Positions 25,879 through 35,956 of a DNA stretch of 64,000 nt are shown one piece after another. Origin of the DNA: Pseudomonas fortuita (lineage in GTDB: Bacteria; Pseudomonadota; Gammaproteobacteria; Pseudomonadales; Pseudomonadaceae); NCBI RefSeq assembly GCF_026898135.2, contig NZ_CP114035.2, positions 2,149,501 through 2,213,500 of the forward strand, read 5' to 3'. The translations under genes and the position numbers were made by a program. Under the pieces are notes generated by a model. It worked only from the letters and a program-made list of their open reading frames with translations, searched no databases and was not told the origin of the DNA. Position 1 is the stretch's first letter. Each line of letters begins with the position of its first letter.

Positions 25879-27514
25879 AGACGCGTTCCTTGAAGGGGTC
25901 GATGCCGATACGCTGGTAGGTGTCGATGAAACGCTCTTCCTCGGTACGTTGCTCGACGTACACGGCGATCAGCTTCTCGATCACATCGGCCATGGCATCC
26001 TGGGCGAAGGACGGGCCGAGGATCTTGCCCAGGCTTGCGCCGCGCGCAGCATTGCCGCCCAGCGACACCTGGTAGAACTCCTCACCCTTCTTGTCCACGC
26101 CGAGGATGCCGATGTGGCCCACGTGGTGGTGGCCGCAGGCGTTCATGCAGCCAGAGATGTTGAGGTCGATTTCGCCGATGTCGAACAGGTAGTCCAGGTC
26201 GTCGAAACGGCGCTGGATGGACTCGGCGATCGGGATCGACTTGGCGTTGGCCAGCGAGCAGTAGTCACCGCCCGGGCAGCAGATGATGTCGGTCAGCAGG
26301 CCGATGTTCGGGGTGGCGAAGCCGCTTTCGCGCAGCTCCAGCCACAGCGCATGCAACTGACGCTGCTCGACATCGGCGAGGATGATGTTCTGCTCGTGCG
26401 AGGTGCGCAGGAAACCGAAGCTGTAGCGCTCGGCCAGGTCGGCGACGGCGTCCAGCTGCTTGTCGGTCAGGTCGCCCGGGGCAACGCCGGTAGGCTTGAG
26501 CGACAAGGTCACGGCCACGTAGCCAGGGCGCTTGTGGGCGCGGGTATTGCGCGAGCGCCAGCGGGCGAAGCCTGGGTTTTCTGCGTCCTGGGCGGCGTAG
26601 TCGACATTGTCGAGGGCCAGGTACTCCGGGTCGACGAAGTGGCGCGATACGCGTTGTACTTCGTCTTCGGTCAGGGTGGTACTGCCGCCGCGCAGGTGGA
26701 CCATTTCGGCCTCGACCTTCTCGGCAAACACTTCAGGTGTGAGCGCCTTGACCAGGATCTTGATCCGCGCCTTGTACTTGTTGTCACGGCGACCGTAACG
26801 GTTGTACACGCGCAGGATGGCGTCCAGGTAGCTGATCAGGTCTTGCCACGGCAGGAATTCGTTGATGAACGAGCCGACCACCGGGGTACGGCCCAGGCCG
26901 CCGCCAACCAGCACGCGGAAGCCCAGTTCGCCAGCAGCGTTGCGCACCGGCTCCAGGCCGATGTCGTGCACTTCGATGGCGGCGCGGTCTTCCTGCGAGC
27001 CGTTGATGGCGATCTTGAACTTGCGCGGCAGGTAGGCGAATTCCGGGTGGAAGGTGGTCCACTGGCGGACGATCTCGCACCATGGGCGCGGGTCGATGAT
27101 TTCGTCTGCGGCCACACCGGCGAACTGGTCGGTGGTGGTGTTGCGCAGGCAGTTGCCGCTGGTCTGGATCGCATGCATCTGCACGGTAGCCAGCTCGGCG
27201 AGAATGTCCGGAATGTCTTCCAGTGCCGGCCAGTTGTACTGCACGTTCTGGCGCGTGGAGATGTGCGCGTAGCCTTTGTCGTAGTCGCGAGCGATCTTCG
27301 CCAGGGTGCGGACCTGGCGGGCGCTCAGCTGGCCGTACGGCACGGCGACACGCAACATTGGTGCGAAACGTTGGATGTATAGGCCGTTCTGCAGGCGCAG
27401 AGGGCGGAATTCTTCTTCGCTCAGCTCACCGGCCAGGTAGCGGCGGGTCTGATCACGGAACTGCTTGACGCGGTCCTCGATGATCCGCTGATCGTACTCG
27501 TCGTATACGTACAT
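25862..27514 (-). CDS. cysI: Sulfite reductase hemoprotein CysI
   Basis: Siroheme/[4Fe-4S] enzyme of 550 residues that reduces sulfite to sulfide for cysteine synthesis, in the cytosol. Two nitrite/sulfite reductase repeats are present: YAHISTRQNVQYNWPALEDIP and SGNCLRNTTTD, then the cluster- and heme-binding cysteines in CCPGGDYC and ISGCMNACGHHHVGHIGI. Conserved basic residues for sulfite lie in KFKIAINGSQED. It resembles the single-chain form found in pseudomonads rather than the E. coli CysJI pair. The leader carries an AT-rich stretch (about 27595-27650) suited to CysB control, though no exact site can be called. Operon with the DUF934 gene. Confidence 0.93.
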   Translation of the reverse strand: MYVYDEYDQRIIEDRVKQFRDQTRRYLAGELSEEEFRPLRLQNGLYIQRFAPMLRVAVPYGQLSARQVRTLAKIARDYDKGYAHISTRQNVQYNWPALEDIPDILAELATVQMHAIQTSGNCLRNTTTDQFAGVAADEIIDPRPWCEIVRQWTTFHPEFAYLPRKFKIAINGSQEDRAAIEVHDIGLEPVRNAAGELGFRVLVGGGLGRTPVVGSFINEFLPWQDLISYLDAILRVYNRYGRRDNKYKARIKILVKALTPEVFAEKVEAEMVHLRGGSTTLTEDEVQRVSRHFVDPEYLALDNVDYAAQDAENPGFARWRSRNTRAHKRPGYVAVTLSLKPTGVAPGDLTDKQLDAVADLAERYSFGFLRTSHEQNIILADVEQRQLHALWLELRESGFATPNIGLLTDIICCPGGDYCSLANAKSIPIAESIQRRFDDLDYLFDIGEIDLNISGCMNACGHHHVGHIGILGVDKKGEEFYQVSLGGNAARGASLGKILGPSFAQDAMADVIEKLIAVYVEQRTEEERFIDTYQRIGIDPFKERVYAANH

Positions 27515-27727
27515 AAAAGTCCTGTCTCAGGCATGCAGCTATTCGCGCGCACGGCCGCGCACTCCGGTACGGAGCCGTGGAACGATATCAGGTTGCGGTT
27601 ATGCGCTAAAGTGATGTTTTTGCATATGAAAAGAACCAAATGGACTATGTGAGACTGACTGCCATTTGTACGCCGGGCGCAGCCAGGCGGTTATAATCCG
27701 GCGTTTGCTTCGCAGAGATGTGACCCC

Positions 27728-28804
27728 ATGCTCAAGGCCCTGTGCCAAAGCTTGTGTCTTGCCCTGCCACTGGCGGCAAATGCGCAGCCGGCCTCGGTGG
27801 TGTTCCTCAATCCGGGGCTGTCCACCGAGACATTCTGGACCAGCTACACCCGCTTCATGCAGGCCGCTGCGGACGAACTGGGCATGTCCCTGCGCGTTGA
27901 GTACAGCGAGCGCCGAGCCGACCGGGTGCTGACCCAGGCCCGCGCGATCTTGAGTGGGGCGCAGCGGCCAGACTACCTGGTGCTGGTCAATGAGCAGTAC
28001 GTGGCACCGGAAATCCTGCGCCTGTCGCGTGGTACCGGGGTCAAGCTGTTGCTGGTCAACAACGGCCTGACCGCCAGCCAGGCCCGTAGCATACAGGCCC
28101 AGCCGGACAAGTACGCCGAGCCCCTGGGTACCCTGATGAGCAACGATGAGCAGGCGGGCTTCCAGATGTTGCGCCTGATGGTCGCGCAACTGCCTCGCGA
28201 CGCAGGGCCGGTGGACCTGGTGGCCTTTGCCGGGCTCAAGACCACACCGGCCTCGCAGTTGCGCGAGGAGGGCATGCGCCGCGCCCTGGCCGACTTCCCT
28301 CAGGTGCGCCTGCGTCAGGTGGTATACGGCGGCTGGAGCCGCCAGCGTGCCTATGAACAGGCGCAGCAATTGCTGGAGCGTTACCCGGCCACCCGCCTGG
28401 TGTGGTCGGCCAACGACGAGATGGGCTTTGGCGCCATGCAGGCGTTCGAGGAAGCAGGGCACACACCGGGGCGTGATGTGCTGTTCGGCGTCGTCAACAG
28501 TTCGCCTGAGGCCTTGCGTGCGCGCATCGATGGGCGCTTGAGCGTGCTGATGGGTGGGCATTTCACCCTGGGTGGCTGGGCCATGGTGATGCTGCACGAT
28601 GATGCCCACGGGGTGGCGCTGAACCGCGACGGCCAGCGTGTGCACAGTGCCCCGGTGTTGCAGGCGATCGATCAGGCCAAGGCCAGGCGGTGGCTGAAAC
28701 TGCTGGAGCGGGACGACTACGGCGTCGATTTTCTGAATTACAGCGCCGAAGGGCAGCCGGCCAGTTACCAGTACCCGTTCCTGACGTCACCGGTCGAGTA
28801 TTGA
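27728..28804 (+). CDS. Periplasmic binding protein (type 1 sugar-binding fold), orphan
   Basis: Exported binding protein of 358 residues. Signal peptide about 1-19 (LCLALPLAANA-QP). The mature chain has the peripla_BP_4-type order: VVFLNPGLSTETFWTSYTRFMQAAADELGM, QARAILSGAQRPDYLVLVNEQYVAPEILRL, KLLLVNNGL, GTLMSNDEQAGFQML, FAGLKTTPASQLREEGMRRAL and VWSANDEMGFGAMQAFEEAG. No permease, ATPase or sensor kinase gene lies nearby, so it may serve a distant sensor or transporter. It is divergent from cysI across about 210 bases. Confidence 0.83.
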   Translation: MLKALCQSLCLALPLAANAQPASVVFLNPGLSTETFWTSYTRFMQAAADELGMSLRVEYSERRADRVLTQARAILSGAQRPDYLVLVNEQYVAPEILRLSRGTGVKLLLVNNGLTASQARSIQAQPDKYAEPLGTLMSNDEQAGFQMLRLMVAQLPRDAGPVDLVAFAGLKTTPASQLREEGMRRALADFPQVRLRQVVYGGWSRQRAYEQAQQLLERYPATRLVWSANDEMGFGAMQAFEEAGHTPGRDVLFGVVNSSPEALRARIDGRLSVLMGGHFTLGGWAMVMLHDDAHGVALNRDGQRVHSAPVLQAIDQAKARRWLKLLERDDYGVDFLNYSAEGQPASYQYPFLTSPVEY

Positions 28805-28889
28805 AAGACCCTGCTTGAGGGAAGGGCATTGCTCGTCTTAACTGCTGGTTGTGAAGTGCATTCCCATAACCACTACAAGAGGCAATGCA

Positions 28890-29003
28890 ATGGGAAACTC
28901 AACCAAGGTCCGCAAAGCTGACAGCAGTGTCGACGCCTGGGCGATCCTCTGCCTGATCGTCCTGGTGGTGGTCACTGCCGTGTATTGGGTCAGCCACCAG
29001 TAG
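28890..29003 (+). CDS. Small single-pass membrane protein (37 aa)
   Basis: A 37-residue protein: a hydrophilic basic N-terminus (MGNSTKVRKADSSVDAW), one hydrophobic segment (AILCLIVLVVVTAVYWV) and a short SHQ end. AGAGG lies 7 bases before the ATG, and a strong terminator follows 31 bases after the stop, so it is likely expressed. An N-in inner-membrane peptide is the simplest reading. The function is unknown, and I do not recognise the family. Confidence 0.72.
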   Translation: MGNSTKVRKADSSVDAWAILCLIVLVVVTAVYWVSHQ

Positions 29004-29034
29004 ACTTCTCTTTCAGACCGTGATGTAGCAACAG

Positions 29035-29066
29035 CGCCTGCGGGGGGATGTCCTGCGGGCGTTTTT
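29035..29066 (+). terminator. Rho-independent terminator
   Basis: An 11-bp stem (29035-29045 with 29051-29061, three G-T pairs) with a 5-base loop is followed by TTTTT at 29062-29066. It closes the 37-residue membrane-protein gene. Confidence 0.85.
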
Positions 29067-29072
29067 GTGTGG

Positions 29073-29181
29073 CCTGTCCCGGCCTCATCGCCGGCAAGCC
29101 AGCTCCCACAGGTACAGCGCAGGCCCTGAGGCTGCAGAAAACCTGTGGGAGCTGGCTTGCCGGCGATGAGGCCGGGACAGG
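29073..29181. repeat. Perfect 41-bp REP inverted repeat
   Basis: Arms 29073-29113 and 29141-29181 are exact reverse complements over 41 bases with a 27-base spacer. They contain the REP core ggcctcatcgccggcaagcc and the agctcccacaggt tail. The right arm ends at the base before the DUF2970 stop codon (29182-29184, minus strand), so transcripts from either side would carry a very stable hairpin. Confidence 0.92.
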
Positions 29182-29397
29182 CTAGCGGGTAAGGTGCAGG
29201 GCCAGTTGCACCAGGCCGATCAGCACCATGATGAAAATCAGGGTGAAGAGCGTCCCCAGTGCAATGAAATGGCTGGCTTTGCCGTGGGTGAAGTCGCGGG
29301 TGCGGTTCTTGCCGCTTTGCACGCCGAAGGCGGCGGCGAGGATGCTGTGCAGCATCTGCCAGAAGGTTGGGGGTTTGCCCTGGCTGGAATCATCCAT
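29182..29397 (-). CDS. DUF2970 small membrane protein
   Basis: A 71-residue protein with an N-terminal amphipathic part (TFWQMLHSILAAAFGVQSGKNRTRDF) and one C-terminal transmembrane helix (FIALGTLFTLIFIMVLIGLVQLAL). This is the DUF2970 pattern, common in beta- and gammaproteobacteria and of unknown function. GGAGCTACC precedes the ATG. It lies downstream of metH on the same strand, but a REP pair separates them, so it is probably its own unit. Confidence 0.82.
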   Translation of the reverse strand: MDDSSQGKPPTFWQMLHSILAAAFGVQSGKNRTRDFTHGKASHFIALGTLFTLIFIMVLIGLVQLALHLTR

Positions 29398-29458
29398 GGT
29401 AGCTCCTGAAGATCAGAGGCAATCAGGAACAGTGTAGGCAATGGCGCTAAGGTTGCTT

Positions 29459-29560
29459 GTGCCGGCCTCTTCGCGGGGCAAGCCCGCTCCCACAGGTTCG
29501 GCACAAACCGCCAGGGCAGTGATTTACCTGTGGGGGGCTTGCCCGCGAGGAAGCCGGCAC
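29459..29560. repeat. REP inverted pair downstream of metH
   Basis: Arms 29459-29497 (gtgccggcctcttcgcgggg...) and 29526-29560 are near-complementary. The right arm ends 4 bases before the metH stop codon (29565-29567, minus strand). It is a diverged REP variant with a tcttcgcggggcaagcc core. Confidence 0.85.
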
Positions 29561-29564
29561 AGTC

Positions 29565-32500
29565 TTAGCTGTCGTACCCGAGATTCGGTGCCAGCCAGCG
29601 CTCGCTTACGCTCACATCCTGCCCTTTGCGCGCGCTGTAGCGCTCGATCTGGTCCTTGTCGACCTTGCCAACGGCAAAGTACTGCGCCTGCGGGTGGGCA
29701 AAGTACCAGCCACTCACCGCCGCCGCCGGGAACATGGCAAAGTGCTCGGTAAGGAACACACCGCTCGGCCCGGTTTCGCCGATGGCGGTGCCGTCGAGCA
29801 GGCGGAACAGGGTTTCTTTTTCGGTGTGGTCGGGGCAGGCCGGGTAGCCCGGTGCCGGGCGGATGCCGCGGTACTGCTCCTTGATCAGCGCTTCGTTGTC
29901 CAGGTGTTCGTCGCGGGCATAGCCCCAGTGCTCTTTACGCACCTGCTCGTGCAGCCACTCGGCGCAGGCTTCGGCCAGGCGGTCGGCCAGGGCCTTGACC
30001 ATGATCGAGCTGTAGTCGTCGCCTTTGTCCTGGTAAGCCTTGGCCACTTCCTCTGCACCAATGCCGGCAGTGGTGATGAACCCGCCCACATAGTCGGTGA
30101 CGCCGCTGGTTTTTGGCGCGACAAAGTCAGCCAGCGACCAGTTGGGTTTGCCGTCGGGCTTGATGGTCTGCTGGCGCAGGTGGTGCAGCGTGGCCAGCGC
30201 CTGGCCGTCCTCGCCGTACACCTCGATGTCGTCATCGGCCACCTGGTTGGCCGGCCAGAAGCCGAACACCGCGCGGGCGCTGATCAGCTGCTCGTCGATC
30301 AGCTTGTCGAGCATCTCGCGGGCATCCTTGTACAGCGCGGTGGCAGCCTCACCGACCACCTCGTCGGTGAGAATGCGCGGGAACTTGCCGGCCAGGTCCC
30401 AGGAAATGAAGAACGGGGTCCAGTCGATGTATTCGGCCAGGGTGCGCAGGTCGATGTCTTCCAGTACCTTGACGCCGGTGAAGGAAGGCACTGCTGGCTG
30501 GTAACCGGCCCAGTCGTACTTCGGCTTGGCGGCGATGGCCTGGGCGTAGCTCAGGCGCTCGGTACGGGCGCTGCGGTTGGCGGTGCGCTCGCGCACATCC
30601 ACGTATTCCAGGCGGGTTTTCTCGACGAAGCCCGGCTTGAGCTCTTTGGACAGCAACTGGGTGGCCACGCCGACCGCCCGCGAGGCATCGGTGACGTAGA
30701 TGACGGCGTCGTTGCTGTACTTGGGTTCGATCTTGACTGCGGTGTGCGCCTTGGACGTGGTGGCGCCGCCGATCATCAGGGGCAGTTCGAAGCCCTGGCG
30801 CTGCATTTCGCGGGCAACGTGGACCATCTCGTCAAGCGACGGGGTAATAAGGCCGGACAGACCGATGATGTCGCATTTTTCGTCGCGGGCGGTTTGCAGG
30901 ATTTTCTCGGCCGGCACCATCACGCCGAGGTCGACGATGTCATAGCCGTTGCAGCCCAACACCACGCCGACGATGTTCTTGCCAATGTCGTGCACGTCAC
31001 CTTTTACCGTGGCCATCAGGATCTTGCCCTTGGCTTCTGGCTTGTCACCTTTTTCGGCTTCGATGAACGGGATAAGGTGCGCCACCGCCTGCTTCATCAC
31101 GCGGGCCGATTTGACCACCTGGGGCAGGAACATCTTGCCTGCACCGAACAGGTCGCCAACCACGTTCATGCCACTCATCAGCGGGCCTTCGATGACCTCG
31201 ATGGGGCGTGCGCATTGCTGGCGGCACTCCTCGGTGTCCTCGACGATGTGCGCGGTGATGCCTTTGACCAGTGCGTGCTCCAGGCGCTTGCCGACCGGCA
31301 GCGAACGCCAGGCTTCGTTTTCGACTTCCTTGGTGGCGCCGCCGCCTTTGTAGTCGTCGGCAATGGCCAGCAGGGCATCGGTCCCTTCCGGCGTGCGGTT
31401 GAGCACCACGTCCTCGACCTTTTCACGCAGCTCGGCCGGGATCTCGTCGTAGATCTCCAGCTGGCCGGCGTTGACGATACCCATGGTCAGGCCGTTGCGG
31501 ATGGCGTGGAACAGGAACACCGAGTGGATCGCCTCGCGCACCGGGTTGTTGCCACGGAACGAGAACGACACGTTGGACACACCGCCCGAGCTCAGCGCAT
31601 GGGGCAGGTGGTCACGGATATAGGCACAGGCCTCGATGAAGTCGACGGCGTAGTTGTTGTGCTCTTCGATACCCGTGGCAACGGCGAAGATGTTCGGGTC
31701 GAAGATGATGTCTTCCGGCGGGAAGCCCACTTCGTTGACCAGAATGTCGTAGCTGCGCTTGCAGATTTCCTTCTTGCGCGCGGCGGTGTCGGCCTGGCCG
31801 ACTTCGTCGAAGGCCATGACCACCACGGCGGCACCGTAGCGCTTGCACAGGCGGGCATGGTGCTTGAACTGCTCGACGCCTTCTTTCATGGAAATGGAGT
31901 TGACGATGCCTTTGCCCTGAATGCACTTCAGGCCGGCTTCGATCACTTCCCACTTGGAGGAGTCGATCATGATCGGCACGCGGGAAATGTCCGGCTCGCC
32001 AGCGATCATGTTGAGGAAACGGACCATGGCCGCCTGGGAATCGAGCATCCCTTCGTCCATGTTGATGTCGATCACCTGGGCGCCGGCCTCGACCTGCTGC
32101 AGGGCGACTTCCAGGGCTTCGGTGTAGTTTTCTTCACGGATCAGCCGGGCGAATTTGGCCGAACCGGTGATGTTGGTGCGCTCGCCGACGTTGACGAACA
32201 GCGACTGGCGATCAATGGTGAACGGTTCCAGGCCGGACAGGCGACAGGCCTTGGCAATCTCCGGGATCTCGCGTGGCTTGTATTTGGCCACGGCCTCGGC
32301 AATGGCCTGGATGTGGCCCGGGGTGGTACCGCAGCAACCCCCGATGATGTTGAGGAAGCCGCTGGCTGCGAACTCTTCGACCACCGCAGCCATTTCGGCC
32401 GGGGTTTCGTCGTACTCGCCGAAGGCGTTCGGCAGGCCGGCGTTGGGGTGGGCGGAAACGTGGGTGTCGGCTTTGGTCGACAACTCTTCCAGGTAAGGGC

Positions 32501-33272
32501 GCAGGTCTTTGGCGCCGAGGGCGCAGTTCAGGCCCACGGAAATCGGCTTGGCGTGGCGCACCGAGTTCCAGAACGCTTCGGTGGTCTGGCCCGACAGGGT
32601 GCGGCCAGAGGCGTCGGTGATGGTGCCGGAGATCATGATCGGCAGTTCGATAGCGTCGTCTTCAAACACCTGCTGCACGGCAAAAATGGCCGCCTTGGCG
32701 TTGAGGGTGTCGAAAATGGTTTCGATCAGGATCAGGTCCGCGCCGCCCTCGATCAGGCCACGGGTGGCCTCGATGTAGTTCTCTACCAGCTCATCGAACG
32801 TGACGTTGCGGTAGCCGGGGTCGTTGACGTCCGGGGAAATCGAGCAGGTGCGGCTGGTAGGGCCCAGTACACCTGCGACGAAGCGCGGCTTGTCGGGCGT
32901 TTCCAGGGTCTTGGCATCGGCTACCTGGCGGGCAATGCGCGCGCCTTGCACGTTCAGCTCATAGACCAGCGACTCCATGCCGTAGTCGGCCTGGGAAATC
33001 TGCGTGGCATTGAAGGTGTTGGTTTCTAGAATATCCGCACCGGCATCGAGGTAGGCTTTCTCGATGGCGGCGATCACGTCCGGGCGGCTGAGCAGCAACA
33101 GGTCGTTGTTACCCTTTACATCGCTTGGCCAATCGGCGAAGCGCGTGCCACGATAGTCGTGTTCCTCGAGACGGTAGCTTTGGATCATAGTACCCATGCC
33201 GCCGTCGAGGATCAGGATGCGCTCTTTGAGGGCGTTCTGGAGTGCTTGGAGACGAGCGCTGCGGTCGGACAT
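29565..33272 (-). CDS. metH: Cobalamin-dependent methionine synthase MetH
   Basis: Four-module cytosolic enzyme of 1235 residues that moves a methyl group from methyltetrahydrofolate to homocysteine. Homocysteine domain: [13 protein letters not shown], and zinc cysteines in [16 protein letters not shown] and [13 protein letters not shown]. Folate domain: [31 protein letters not shown]12 domain: [28 protein letters not shown], with the cobalt-ligand His in DVHDIG. Activation domain: [62 protein letters not shown]. The start is set at [11 protein letters not shown], with AGG about 9 bases upstream; the frame extends seven codons further. No cobalamin or SAH riboswitch was recognised in the short leader shared with cti. 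Confidence 0.97.
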   Translation of the reverse strand: MSDRSARLQALQNALKERILILDGGMGTMIQSYRLEEHDYRGTRFADWPSDVKGNNDLLLLSRPDVIAAIEKAYLDAGADILETNTFNATQISQADYGMESLVYELNVQGARIARQVADAKTLETPDKPRFVAGVLGPTSRTCSISPDVNDPGYRNVTFDELVENYIEATRGLIEGGADLILIETIFDTLNAKAAIFAVQQVFEDDAIELPIMISGTITDASGRTLSGQTTEAFWNSVRHAKPISVGLNCALGAKDLRPYLEELSTKADTHVSAHPNAGLPNAFGEYDETPAEMAAVVEEFAASGFLNIIGGCCGTTPGHIQAIAEAVAKYKPREIPEIAKACRLSGLEPFTIDRQSLFVNVGERTNITGSAKFARLIREENYTEALEVALQQVEAGAQVIDINMDEGMLDSQAAMVRFLNMIAGEPDISRVPIMIDSSKWEVIEAGLKCIQGKGIVNSISMKEGVEQFKHHARLCKRYGAAVVVMAFDEVGQADTAARKKEICKRSYDILVNEVGFPPEDIIFDPNIFAVATGIEEHNNYAVDFIEACAYIRDHLPHALSSGGVSNVSFSFRGNNPVREAIHSVFLFHAIRNGLTMGIVNAGQLEIYDEIPAELREKVEDVVLNRTPEGTDALLAIADDYKGGGATKEVENEAWRSLPVGKRLEHALVKGITAHIVEDTEECRQQCARPIEVIEGPLMSGMNVVGDLFGAGKMFLPQVVKSARVMKQAVAHLIPFIEAEKGDKPEAKGKILMATVKGDVHDIGKNIVGVVLGCNGYDIVDLGVMVPAEKILQTARDEKCDIIGLSGLITPSLDEMVHVAREMQRQGFELPLMIGGATTSKAHTAVKIEPKYSNDAVIYVTDASRAVGVATQLLSKELKPGFVEKTRLEYVDVRERTANRSARTERLSYAQAIAAKPKYDWAGYQPAVPSFTGVKVLEDIDLRTLAEYIDWTPFFISWDLAGKFPRILTDEVVGEAATALYKDAREMLDKLIDEQLISARAVFGFWPANQVADDDIEVYGEDGQALATLHHLRQQTIKPDGKPNWSLADFVAPKTSGVTDYVGGFITTAGIGAEEVAKAYQDKGDDYSSIMVKALADRLAEACAEWLHEQVRKEHWGYARDEHLDNEALIKEQYRGIRPAPGYPACPDHTEKETLFRLLDGTAIGETGPSGVFLTEHFAMFPAAAVSGWYFAHPQAQYFAVGKVDKDQIERYSARKGQDVSVSERWLAPNLGYDS

Positions 33273-33448
33273 AGGAACTACCTGGTCGGGCAAATATCAG
33301 AAGGTGCAGAATCATATCAAAGTTGCGCGGTTTTTAGGCGCACCGCCCATTTGCATGAAAACTGCTCATGTTGCTGGCGCGATTAACAGCACCCAAAGAC
33401 GACCAGGCAACAACAGTGACAGCTTTCAGGACCCAGGACTTTTCGCAC

Positions 33449-35749
33449 ATGGTGCATCGTATTCTTGCCGGCGCCTTCGCTCTGCTCATCAGCAGCGTGG
33501 TGTTCGGGCAAGCCCCCCAGTCGAGCCCGGCCATTTCCTATACCCGGGACATTCAGCCGATCTTCACCGAGAAATGCGTGGCCTGCCACGCCTGCAACGA
33601 CGCCGCCTGCCAGCTGAAGCTGGAAAGCCCGGAAGGCGCGGTACGCGGTGCCAGCAAGGTCCCGGTTTACGAGGGCGACCGCAGCAAGGCGGTGCCTACC
33701 ACGCGGCTGTTCTACGACGCCCATAGCGAGGAGCAATGGCGCAAGAAAGGCTTTTACTCGGTGCTCGACAACCAGGGCAGCCAGGCCGCGCTGATGGCGC
33801 GCATGCTGGAGCTGGGGCACAAGACCCCACTCACGCCCAATGCCAAACTGCCCGAGGACATTGTGCTGGGCCTGAGCCGCAACAACATGTGCCCGTTGCC
33901 CCATGAGTTCGACGCCTATGCCGGTGCCCATCCCAAGGAGGGCATGCCCTTGGCCGTTACCGGGCTGACCGACAAGGAATACGACACCATGCGCCGCTGG
34001 CTGGCGGCCGGGGCGCCTGTTGAGTATCAACCGATCAAGCCAAGCGAAACCGAAGCCAGGCAGATCGCCGAGTGGGAAGAACTGCTCAACCGCCCGGGTT
34101 CCACCGAGGCCCTGGTCGGCCGCTGGCTTTACGAGCACCTGTTCCTGGCGCACATCTACTTCGTCGGCGGCGAGCAGGGCCACTTCTTCCAGTGGGTGCG
34201 GTCACGCACGCCCAGCGGCCAGCCGGCCGACATCATTGCCACGCGTCGCCCCAACGACCCACCCGGCACCGACTTCTATTACCGCCTGATCCCGGTGCAG
34301 GGCGTGATCGTGCACAAGACGCACATCACCTACCCGATGGGGCCGCAGAAGCTCAAGCGGGTGAAGCAGCTGTTCTACGCCGGTGACTGGCATGCTACCG
34401 CGCTGCCAGGCTACGGCCCGCGTCACCGCGCCAACCCGTTTGAAACGTTCGAGGCAATCCCGGCAGTGGCGCGCTACCAGTTCATGCTGGATAACGCCGA
34501 GTACTTCGTGCGTACGTTCATCCGTGGCCCGGTGTGCCGCGGGCAGATTGCTACCGACGTGATCCGCGACAACTTCTGGGCACTGTTCCAGGAGCCCGCC
34601 TTCGACCGCTACATCACGGATGCCAAGTACCGTGGCGAGGCCACCCCGCTGCTGGCCATGCCTGGGCAGATCGATGATGTGGGCAGCGTGCTGAGCCTGT
34701 GGCACGCCTACCGCGACAAGCGCAACGAGTACGAAAAGCTGCGTCGCGACGCCTATGCCGACATGCCGGCGCCAGGGTGGTCGACGCTGTGGGCCGGTAA
34801 CGACAACGCGCTGCTCAGTATCTTCCGCCATTTCGACAGTGCCTCGGTGACCAAGGGCCTGATCGGTGATGTGCCGCTGACCATGTGGTTGTTCGACTAC
34901 CCGCTGTTCGAGCGCACCTACTACCAGCTGGCGGTCAACTTCGATGTGTACGGCAATGTTTCGCACCAGTTGCAGACGCGCCTTTATTTTGACTTGATCC
35001 GCAATGGCGCCGAAGTCAACTTCTTGCGCCTGATGCCGGCCGAAAAGCGCAAGGACATCCTCGGCGACTGGTACCAGAACAGCGGCAAGGTGAAGATGTG
35101 GATGGATTATGAAGACATCGACACCGACACGCCCAGTGGCATCTCGCTGGACGCGCGTAACCCCAAGCGCGATTTTGGCCTGAAACTGCTGCAGCGCACC
35201 GGCAGCCTGAATGCTGCGCCCGACCCGATAAACCGCTGCCAGGGCGCCTTCTGCTCACGACCGCAGGTGAGCGAAGAGTTCCGCAATGCCGAGCAGTCGC
35301 TCAGCCGCCTGGTGTCGCGCCCGGCTGCGGGGCTGAAGGTGATCAACCAGTTGCCCGAAGCGACCATGCTGCGCATCGAAGGGCAGGGCGGCCAGCGCCA
35401 GGTGTACAGCCTGCTGCGCAACCGCGCGCACAGCAACGTGGCGTTCCTGCTGGGTGAGGCGTACCGCTACCAGCCCGGGTTGGATACCCTGACCCTGTAC
35501 CCGGGCGTGCTCAGCAGCTATCCCAACTTCATCTTCAACGTGCCGACCAAGGATGTGGCGGAGTTTGTCGAGGACCTGGAATATGCGAAAGACGATGCAG
35601 CCAGGTTCGAGCGCATCGTCATGCGCTGGGGCGTGCGCCGCAGTCACCCTGAGTTCTGGCGCTACTTCCATGACCTGAACAGCTTCATCAAGGAGACCAC
35701 GCCGGTCGAGGCGGGTGTGCTGGACATGAACCGCTATGAGAACCTCTGA
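33449..35749 (+). CDS. cti: Fatty acid cis/trans isomerase Cti
   Basis: Periplasmic cytochrome c-type enzyme that converts cis to trans unsaturated membrane fatty acids under solvent or heat stress, a hallmark of P. putida and relatives. 766 residues from the chosen ATG. Signal peptide about 1-20 (LAGAFALLISSVVFGQA). The heme-c motif CVACH (Cys43, Cys46, His47) follows. Conserved blocks include MCPLPHEFDAYAGAHP, FYYRLIPVQGVIVHKTHITYPMGP, NAEYFVRTFIRGPVCRGQIATDVI, WSTLWAGNDNALLSIFRHFDSASV and YGNVSHQLQTRLYFDLIRNGAEVNFLRLMP. Length matches known Cti. It is transcribed divergently from metH; a longer in-frame start at 33368 is unlikely because it would bury the signal peptide. Confidence 0.96.
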   Translation: MVHRILAGAFALLISSVVFGQAPQSSPAISYTRDIQPIFTEKCVACHACNDAACQLKLESPEGAVRGASKVPVYEGDRSKAVPTTRLFYDAHSEEQWRKKGFYSVLDNQGSQAALMARMLELGHKTPLTPNAKLPEDIVLGLSRNNMCPLPHEFDAYAGAHPKEGMPLAVTGLTDKEYDTMRRWLAAGAPVEYQPIKPSETEARQIAEWEELLNRPGSTEALVGRWLYEHLFLAHIYFVGGEQGHFFQWVRSRTPSGQPADIIATRRPNDPPGTDFYYRLIPVQGVIVHKTHITYPMGPQKLKRVKQLFYAGDWHATALPGYGPRHRANPFETFEAIPAVARYQFMLDNAEYFVRTFIRGPVCRGQIATDVIRDNFWALFQEPAFDRYITDAKYRGEATPLLAMPGQIDDVGSVLSLWHAYRDKRNEYEKLRRDAYADMPAPGWSTLWAGNDNALLSIFRHFDSASVTKGLIGDVPLTMWLFDYPLFERTYYQLAVNFDVYGNVSHQLQTRLYFDLIRNGAEVNFLRLMPAEKRKDILGDWYQNSGKVKMWMDYEDIDTDTPSGISLDARNPKRDFGLKLLQRTGSLNAAPDPINRCQGAFCSRPQVSEEFRNAEQSLSRLVSRPAAGLKVINQLPEATMLRIEGQGGQRQVYSLLRNRAHSNVAFLLGEAYRYQPGLDTLTLYPGVLSSYPNFIFNVPTKDVAEFVEDLEYAKDDAARFERIVMRWGVRRSHPEFWRYFHDLNSFIKETTPVEAGVLDMNRYENL

Positions 35750-35820
35750 TCGGGTAGGCTGACCTTTCCGAGTACCCTGCGGTCGGAAATGGTGGGTGGT
35801 CCGGGGGCTGCTATGCAGCC

Positions 35821-35904
35821 CAATCGCCGGCAAGCCAGCTCCCACAGGCCTGCGTAGTGCTCAGGCGTGCGCGGTTTTTGTGGGAGCTGGCGTGCCGGCG
35901 ATGG
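35821..35904. repeat. REP inverted pair
   Basis: Arm 35821-35847 (atcgccggcaagccagctcccaca) and arm 35879-35904 (tgtgggagctggcgtgccggcgat) are near reverse complements. It lies in the 207-base gap between cti and the acyltransferase gene. Confidence 0.82.
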
Positions 35905-35956
35905 AGCGTAAAGCGCTCCCGAAGGCCTCAATACACCGGCAAGCGCAGGGTATTTC

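Noticed and set aside
29694..33029. A 1111-residue open frame on the plus strand opposite metH
   Set aside because: It lies wholly antisense to a complete, motif-verified metH. Long opposite-strand frames are usual in high-GC genes, and its translation has no recognisable domain and an odd His/Gln/Val-rich make-up.
33273..33448. Possible SAH or cobalamin riboswitch ahead of metH
   Set aside because: SAH riboswitches do control metH in some bacteria, but I found neither the conserved SAH core nor a B12 box in this short divergent gap.
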